Of a DNA stretch of 40,527 nucleotides, positions 21,820-30,800 are shown one piece after another; positions within the stretch are counted from its first letter, which is position 1; every line of letters begins with the position of its first letter. Made by a program: the position numbers and the translations under genes. Source of the stretch: Nitrosomonadales bacterium (GTDB lineage Bacteria > Pseudomonadota > Gammaproteobacteria > Burkholderiales > Gallionellaceae). The DNA lies in NCBI GenBank assembly GCA_016177795.1, contig JACOUM010000002.1, positions 1 to 40,527 of the forward strand, written 5' to 3'. A model generated the notes under the pieces. It had not been told where the DNA came from and did no database searches. It saw only the letters and a list, made by a program, of their open reading frames with translations.

Positions 21820-24800
21820 ATGGCTAGCATTCAATACGACGCATACAATCCGGGTTTCTCATTTCGAGTTGGAGACGCGCTCGGGATGCGTATACACCCG
21901 CGCACACAACTTGTTGCTGGACACAAAGGGCTTGATCTGCCAGCCGCAACTGGAACAGCTATTCCCGCTGCGGCAGATGGGGTAGTCTATGATGTCGGTT
22001 GGCAATATAACGACCAAGATAAAACTGGTTGGGGCAATTACGTTGTGATTGAACATACACGTAGCGATAACACCAAGTTTTATACGCTTTATGCTCATCT
22101 TGACGAAGCCTCTACACTAACGAAGGGGCAACTAATTGGCGCTGGTTCACTAATCGGCGTTGTAGGCGAAACGGGAGGTGCGGACGGCCCCCATCTTCAT
22201 TTTGAAGTTATAGCAGATCAGCTTTTCCCACTTGCCAAGGGCCATCAGGTTTACGACCCAACAACCTTCACAGCATGGGGCGGGCTTCCCCATATTGTCG
22301 GCACCGACACAAACGGCAACAAACTGATCGCTGTATCCTCAGGCGGCGCAGATACAATCACCGCAATCACGCCCACTGGCAACGTAACATACAGCGTCGC
22401 CACCAGTCCCATCCTCGACAGCGCCAACTGCAACATCATCGGCTACTCCGTCGTTGCCCTCGACCCACAATCCGGCACGCCAGTCATCGCCACCCAGGCG
22501 CGGGCAGACGGCTCAATCGCCAGCCAGACCTACTACACGGCAACCACTGCGACCACCTACCAATCCGGCCTCACCATCACCACCGACATCGCCACCGGCG
22601 TGAGGACTGCGCAGATACCGGGGGCGGATGCGCTGGCGACTGTTGCAGCCGACGGCACGATTAGCGGCACCTCGGGTGGCGTGCCGTTCACCATCGTCCT
22701 GCCTGCCGATCCCTTGGGCGATACCGCCATCAGCTTCGGCGGGCAGGCTTTCACTGCACATGCGGGAAGCACGATAGACATGACCGGCGGCGGATTGAAC
22801 ATTACAGAAGGGACGCCCGCCGCTATCAACACCACCCCGATGACGCTCACAGACGTGACCAGCGATATCCCCTTCGAGCGCTTGGATGCGGCGGCGAACA
22901 CGATGTGGATATATGACAACGGAGTCAGCGTCTCGGAGTACAAACAGGATTTCGGAACCCATCGCGCCGGCGACATTGTCTGGAACATCCCCGCCGAAGG
23001 CGGGCGCACAATCGAAATCACCCAGTTTGCCGACAAGGGTTACCTCAACGTCACACGGGACATAAACGGCAACGTCGTCTCGACTTACCGCACCCTTGCC
23101 GACGGCAGCGTGTGGGAAGACACCTCCAGCGGCTATGTGCCGGGCGCGGAAGTGGTGCGCAACGGCATCGCCTACGTGACCGATGCCTATGGCGCTTATG
23201 TTGAAAAGACCACCGGCCTCACCATCCAAACCCTGCCCGATGCGGTCGCCGCATCGGTCACCGCAACACCCGGCCCGATCTCAAGCCTCACCGATCCGGC
23301 ATCGATGCTGGAGGGCGGATGGTTTTTCCAGAACGCCGCTTTCAACCCCGGCACCATCATTGCAACACCCCAGAGAGTGGGCTACGGCGTGGCGAACATC
23401 GGCGGGGCGACTGTTACTTACGAAACCACCATATCGGGCACCTATATCAGCACCTCATACCAAAACGGCAACCAATATGCCAGTTATAAAGATAGCGATG
23501 GCGGTGTCACCGCACTAGCTTACGACAAGGCCAGCAACTCATGGCTCCTGCGCAACCCGGACGGCACAGGTTCGTTGCAGGTGGGAACGGACAGCCCCGT
23601 CGCCATCAGCCAGGGCGACACCATCGGCTGGACAGACAGCGGCACGCCCGTCGTAATTAAAAAAATAAGCACCAGCGGTTCCGAAACCCTCTTCAACGCC
23701 ATCGACAAATACGGCGGCACCGTCATCGACGCCCTGACCCTCATCAAATCCATCCAGAGCGGCGACCCGTTGCCCGTCACCGTATCCGGCCTGCGGCTGG
23801 CGAACGACTTCACACCCAAAGTCGGTACAGATGGCATCCCCATTCCAGGCGCATACGCCATCAGCGGAGTCGCCAACGTCGCGAGCGGCATATTGAGCAT
23901 AATGAGCCTCAATGATGCATTGAAGCGCGGCGACACCATGGGGGCCATCACTGCGGGAGCGCAAACGCTGAGCTTCGGCGCTAAAGCCTATATGGATTTT
24001 GCTTCTGCCAGCACGACCAGCATCACTACCGAAGTTTCCAACAGCATCTACACTTCCCTCAACGGCGTTGATGCATTCGATTCTGCGGGCAACCTCGTCA
24101 ACCCGGGCCAGGTCGGCATACTTCCTGCCCTCAACCTCGTCAACAGCATCGCCCACGGCGACGGAATCGGCACCGCTATCGGCACCTTGCAGATCGTCAA
24201 CCAGTCAGGATTGATGTACGTGCCGGGCATCGGCCAGATCGCAATGGCCTATGCCGTCTTCAACATCGTCTCCTCCCTTTTCGGCGGCAGCGACGCCCCG
24301 CCCGAAGCCTGGGGCACAGCGAATGCGACATGGAGCGGCTTCAATGCCGTGGCCAACGCCACCGGCGCATACGGCGGACTCGAGACCGCCACGCAGACCT
24401 ACAACGGCGTCCTCTCCTACCTCGACCAACTCGCCGCGCAGGCGGAGGCAGTCAACCCCGGCAGCCCCATCGGCATCGTCGCCAACCGCCTGCCCAGCCT
24501 GAGCTACCGCAACTACACCGGCTACGGCATCACCGACATCGACCCGCTCACCGGCGAACAGCGCAACCCCGGCGTCCTCTACGACCTCACCGGCCGCCCC
24601 TACAACGCCCCGGCGGGATCGGTGCAGGCATCGCAATCGCTGAGCGAACGCATGATCCGCGTCGCCCTGGAGCGCGGCGCCATCGCACCGCTCTGGGAAG
24701 TCGAGACCGCCGCCCTGCAGACCCAGGCGGGCGACCCCATGGCCGGGCTCACCGAAGAAGAGCGCGCGGGCAGGGCGGGCAAACTCGCCCCCGCCCTCGC

Positions 24801-27800
24801 CGCCGATGCCGCCAGCCAGATATTCCGCCCCGTCGCGCTCGACCTCAACGGCGACGGCGCCCAGACCACCGGCACGGCCAAGACCGCCGCCTTCAACGTG
24901 GACGACTCGGGTTACCTCAAGAACACCGCATGGCTCAATAACAGCGACGGCTTCCTGTTCCTCGACCGCAACCTCAACGGCCAGATCGACGGGGGCAGGG
25001 AGCTGTTCAGCAACGCCACGGTGGCGCTGTCCGAGCGCGGCCTCAACGGCATGCGCTGGATTGACTCCAACTACGACGGCAGCCTCAGCGCCCTTGACCC
25101 GGTGTGGAACGAACTCAAGGTCTGGCAGGATGCCAACGGCAACGGCACGAGTGATGCCGGGGAAACCAAGACCCTCGCCCAGCTCGGCATCACCTCCCTC
25201 AACTACGCGATGGGCACCTTCGAGCGCAACGGCCAGGTCAGCGAGCTCTCCAGCCCCGACCTCGTCGCCGACACCCAAGGCACCATCACCTACACCGTCC
25301 CCGAAGGCATCATCGTCCAGACCAGCCAGGGCCACACCAGCCTGCTCGCCACGCGCATCGACGATCGGAGCGTCATCGAAGCCAACCGCGACGGCGTCAC
25401 GGGTTATGAAGACACCGAACTCATCATCAGCGCCGCCGACCTCATGGCGAACGACACGCTGGCGGGACTGTCGGGCAGCAACCTGAGCATCACCGGGGTA
25501 TCCGGTTTCACGCACGGGAGCGGTTTTCTGGATGGGAACGGGTTCGTGCACTACACCCCGGACGCCAACTACTTCGGCGCGGCGCAGTTCAACTACAGCA
25601 TCAAGGCCGTCACCGGGCAGACCGCCAGCGCCACGGTGGACCTTACCCTGCAGAACGTTAACGATGCGCCGACGGCGACCTTGGATCAGCATTTGCAGCC
25701 GATCTACGGCTATACCGTTGTCGGCGGACGCCGGAACCGGCGCTACATCCCGCAATACGCGCCCTATGTCGACTACGACGGAGACGGTAACCCGACCGTG
25801 CACGACACCATCGTCGGCTACCACGACCAGAATCCCAACGAGGCCACCGTCGTCGTCAGCGACATCGACGATCCCGCAGGATCGTTTACTTTCGAGATCG
25901 CCGCCCAGGCGCAAAAGGGCGAAGGCACCGTCGATGCCAACGGCAACACCGGCTACATCAACTGGTCCGGCCCGAATACGCCGGGCACTGATCCGGTGAT
26001 GGTACCAGGTCCAAGGGATACCGAAAAAGCTACCTATCCCATCGAATCCGACCCGTTCACTGTCCGCGTGACCGATCCGCATGGAGCCAGCACCACGATT
26101 CAACTCGATACTACCCATAGCGGTGCTTACAACCCCAACTTGGGCAGCGGCGGGGGCGGCGGCAAGCCTATCTCGGTGGACCTGGACGGCAACGGGTTCA
26201 ATTTCACCAACGTGGACGATTCCAACGTCTTTTTCGATATCAACGGCGACGGGTGGAAACACCGCATGGCCTGGGTGGCGCCGGGCGACGGCCTGCTCGC
26301 CTTCGACGCCGACGGCAACGGCCTCATCGACAACGGCAGCGAGATCAGCTTCGCCGGCTACCAGCCCGATGCGCAGACCGACCTGGAAGGGCTCCGGGCG
26401 TTTGACACCAACAACGACGGCTTCTTTTCCGCGCTGGATGCGCAGTGGGGTAAGTTCGGCGTCTGGCAGGACGCCAACCAGGACGGCATCACCGATGCAG
26501 GCGAATTCAAAACGCTGGACGAGCTCGGCATCGCCTCCGTCAACCTCGCCAGCAACGGCCAATTCTCGGTCATCAACGGCCAGACCGTGCACGGCATCGG
26601 CCAAATCAACAAAACGGACGGCAGCAACCTCAATATCGCCGACGTCACGCTGCAATACAGCGACGAAGTGCTGGTTCACAACGCGGACGGCAGCACGGGT
26701 ATCGCGGTCAAGCCGCCGTTCGCGAGCGGCGAAACCATCACCGGCACGGCGGATAAGGACCTGCTGCTGGGCAACAACGGCAACACCATCATCAATGCGC
26801 TGGAAGGCGACGACGTGGTGATGTCCGACATTGGCAACGATGTGATCGACGCGGGGGCCGGCAACGACATCGTCTATGCCGGAGGCGGCAACGACCTGGT
26901 GATCGGCGCAGAGGGCGACGACGTGGTGTTCGCCGGGCTGGGCAACGACGTGGTGCTGGGCGGCGACGGGCACGATGCGCTGCTCGGCGAAGGCGGCAAC
27001 GACGTCATCTTCGGCGGCAACGGCAACGACCTGGTTTCTGGCGGCGACGGCAACAACGTGCTGTCCGGCGATGCGGGCGACGACCAGGTGTATGGCGGCA
27101 CGGGCAACGACGCGCTGTTCGGCGGCACGGGCAACGACGAACTGGCCGGGATGGAAGGCTACGACCGCTTGGACGGCGGTGCGGGTAACGACCTGATGGA
27201 TGGCGGCGCGCAGGACGATGCGCTGTCCGGCGGTGCGGGCGACGACATCCTGATCGGCGGTGCGGGCAACGATGCGCTGGACGGTGGCACCGGCAACGAT
27301 ATCTACCTGTTCGGGCGCGGTGCGGGGCAGGACACGATCAGCGATGTTGATGCGACGGTGGGCAATGTTGACACCATCAGGCTGGGGACGGGCATATCGG
27401 CGAACGACGTGAAGATCACGCGCGATGTGGACAATCTCTACATCAGCATCAATGGCACTACCGACAAGCTGACGCTGGCGAACTGGTTCGCGGGCGACGC
27501 GTACAGGATCGAACAACTGGCGTTCGCCGACGGGACGGTGTTGGATGTGCCCGAACAAGCGGCGCTGCTGTCAATCCCGACCGAAGGCGACGATTTCCTG
27601 GTGGGAACCGCCGGGGACGATTTCATCGAGGCTCTTGGCGGGAACGACACGCTGGCGGGGCTGGCAGGCAACGATTACCTGCAAGGCGGCAGCGGGAACG
27701 ATACCTACCTGTTCGGGCGCGGCGCGGGGCAGGATTATGTATATGAGTACGATGCGACAGCAGGCAACATCGATACCATCAAGGTCGCAGCGGGTGTGAA

Positions 27801-30800
27801 TCCGGCGGACGTGAAGGTGACGCGCGATGCGGATAACCTGTATCTCAGCATCAAGGGTACTGCCGACAAGATGGCCGTGCTGGACTGGTTCGGCAGCGAT
27901 GCGGGCAAGGTCGAACGGGTGGAATTTGCCGACGGCACGGTGTGGGACGTGGCGGCGCTGGCGACCAAGGCTGCCGACAACACGCTGACCGGCGATGGCG
28001 GCAGCACGATCCTGGGCACGGCGGGCAACGACACCTTGGTTGGCAATGCGCTCAACAACCTGCTGGACGGCGGCGTGGGCGGGGATACGATGATCGGCGG
28101 CGCAGGCGACGATACTTATATCGTGGACAACGCGGGCGATCTGGTGATCGAGAATCCGAACGAGGGCAACGATTCCGTCCATGCTGGCATCAGCTACACG
28201 CTCACCAATAACGTCGAGAATCTCACGCTGACCGGCGGCGCAAACCTGGACGGCACGGGCAACGCACTGGACAACTTCATCACCGGCAACGCAGGCAATA
28301 ACCTGCTGGACGGGGGGTACGGCGCGGACACGCTGAGCGGCGGGCGGGGCGACGATACCTACGTGGTGGACAGTACCGGCGACATCGTGGTCGAAAATCC
28401 GAACGCGGGCACGGATACCGTCTTGTCAGGCATCGGCTACAAGTTGACGGCGAACGTTGAAAATCTGGTGCTGACCGGCACGGCCAACATCAGCGGCACG
28501 GGCAACACGCTGGACAACGTCATCACCGGCAACAGCGGCAACAACCGCATCGACGGCGGTGCGGGCGCCGATGCCATGCTGGGCGGCGCGGGCAACGATG
28601 TGTATCTCGTGGATAACGCGGGTGATGCGGTCGTGGAAGAGGCCGATGCCGGTTTCGATACGGTGCAGGTTGGTTTCGATTACACCTTGGGCGATAACGT
28701 CGAGAGCCTGTTGCTGACGGGCACGGCCAATATCAACGGCACGGGCAACGCGCTGGGCAACCTGCTGACCGGCAATACAGGTAACAACGTGATGGACGGA
28801 GGGGCGGGGCAGGATGCGATGCTCGGCGGCGCGGGCGACGATACCTACATCGTGGATAACGTCGGCGACCTGATTATGGAGGATGCGGATGCCGGTACCG
28901 ATACGGTGAGAGCCAGCGTCAGTTACGCCCTGGCTGCCGAAGTCGAGAACATGGTGTTGACCGGCACTGCGGATATTGGCGGTACGGGTAATGAGCTCAA
29001 TAACGTCATCACCGGCAACAGCGGCAACAACCGCATCGACGGCGGCCTGGGGGCGGATGTGATGGCGGGCGGAGGGGGCAACGACACCTATGTGGTGGAC
29101 GATGCGGGCGATATGGTGGCTGAAGGTGTCGATGCAGGCATCGACACAGTCGAATCCGGCATCAGCTATACCCTGGGCGGCAACGTCGAGAACCTTGCCT
29201 TGACCGGAGCGGATGCGCTCAACGGCACCGGCAACGCACTGGACAACACGATCACCGGCAATGCCGCGAACAACGTGCTGGACGGCGCGGCGGGAGCGGA
29301 TATGATGGCAGGCGGCGCGGGCGACGATACCTACATCGTGGACAATGCGGCTGATGTAGTGATCGAGAATCACAGCGAAGGAACGGACATCGTGTTTTCT
29401 TCGGTGAGCTATGGCTTGTCACCCAACGTCGAGAACCTCACGCTGACCGGAGCCGCCAACATCAACGGCACCGGCAACGTGCTGGACAACAGCATCGTCG
29501 GCAACGATGCGGCGAATGCCCTGTCCGGCCTGGACGGCAACGACACCTTGAACGCCAATGGCGGGAACGACCGCCTGGATGGCGGGCTGGGCGCGGATAC
29601 CATGCTGGGCGGCGCGGGCGACGATACTTATGTGGTGGACAACATCGACGACCTGGTGATCGAAAACCTCAATGCAGGCACCGATACCGTTGAATCGAGC
29701 ATCAGCTACACGCTGACCGACAACGTTGAGAATCTGATTCTCACCGGCGCTGAGGCGATCAACGGCACCGGCAACGAACTGGATAATCTCGCCATCGGCA
29801 ACGATGCGGCGAATACCCTGTCCGGTCTGGACGGCAACGACACCTTGGTCGCCAACGGCGGGGATGACCGGCTGGATGGCGGGCTGGGTTCAGATACGAT
29901 GCTGGGCGGCTCGGGTGACGACACTTATGTGGTGGATAACATCGGCGACCTCGTTGTTGAGGCTGCAAGCTCCGGCATCGATACCGTCGAATCCAGTATC
30001 AGCTACACGCTGACTGACAATGTCGAGAATCTGACCCTCACCGGTGCCGATGCCATTAACGGCACCGGCAATGAGCTCGACAATCTCATCATCGGCAACG
30101 ATGCAGCAAATATCCTGTCCGGTCTGGACGGCAACGACACCTTGAACGCCAACGGCGGGAATGACCGGCTGGACGGCGGGCTGGGCGCGGATACCATGCT
30201 GGGCGGCTCGGGCGACGATACCTATGTCGTGGAAAGCTCCGGCGACCTCGTCATCGAAGCGGCTAACTCTGGCATCGACACTGTCGAATCCGGCATTACT
30301 TATACGCTGACTGACAATGTCGAGAATTTGATCCTCACCGGTGCCGATGCCATCAACGGCACCGGCAATGGACTCGACAATCTCATCATCGGCAACGATG
30401 CAGCGAACATCCTGTCCGGTCTGGATGGCAACGACACCTTGATCGCCAATGGCGGGAATGACCGGCTGGATGGTGGCTTGGGTGCGGACACCATGCTGGG
30501 CGGAGCAGGCGACGATACCTATGTGGTCGATAATATCGGCGACTTGGTGATCGAAGATATCAATGCAGGCACCGATACCGTCGAATCCAGCATCAGCTAC
30601 ACGCTGACCGACAACGTCGAGAACCTGATTCTTACCGGCATTGACGCAATTAACGGCACCGGCAACGAGCTGGACAATCTGATCGTCGGCAACGATGCGG
30701 CGAATATCCTGTCCGGCTTGGGTGGCAACGACACCTTGATTGCCAACGGCGGGAACGACCGCCTGGACGGTGGGTTGGGCGCGGATACCATGCTGGGCGG

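Noticed and set aside
24205-27558. Minus-strand open frame of 1117 codons opposite the giant RTX gene
   Set aside because: It is a shadow of GC-rich, codon-biased coding DNA. The residues are low-complexity (Val/Gly/Ala/Asp) with no domain, and the plus strand encodes clear RTX and Ca-loop motifs.
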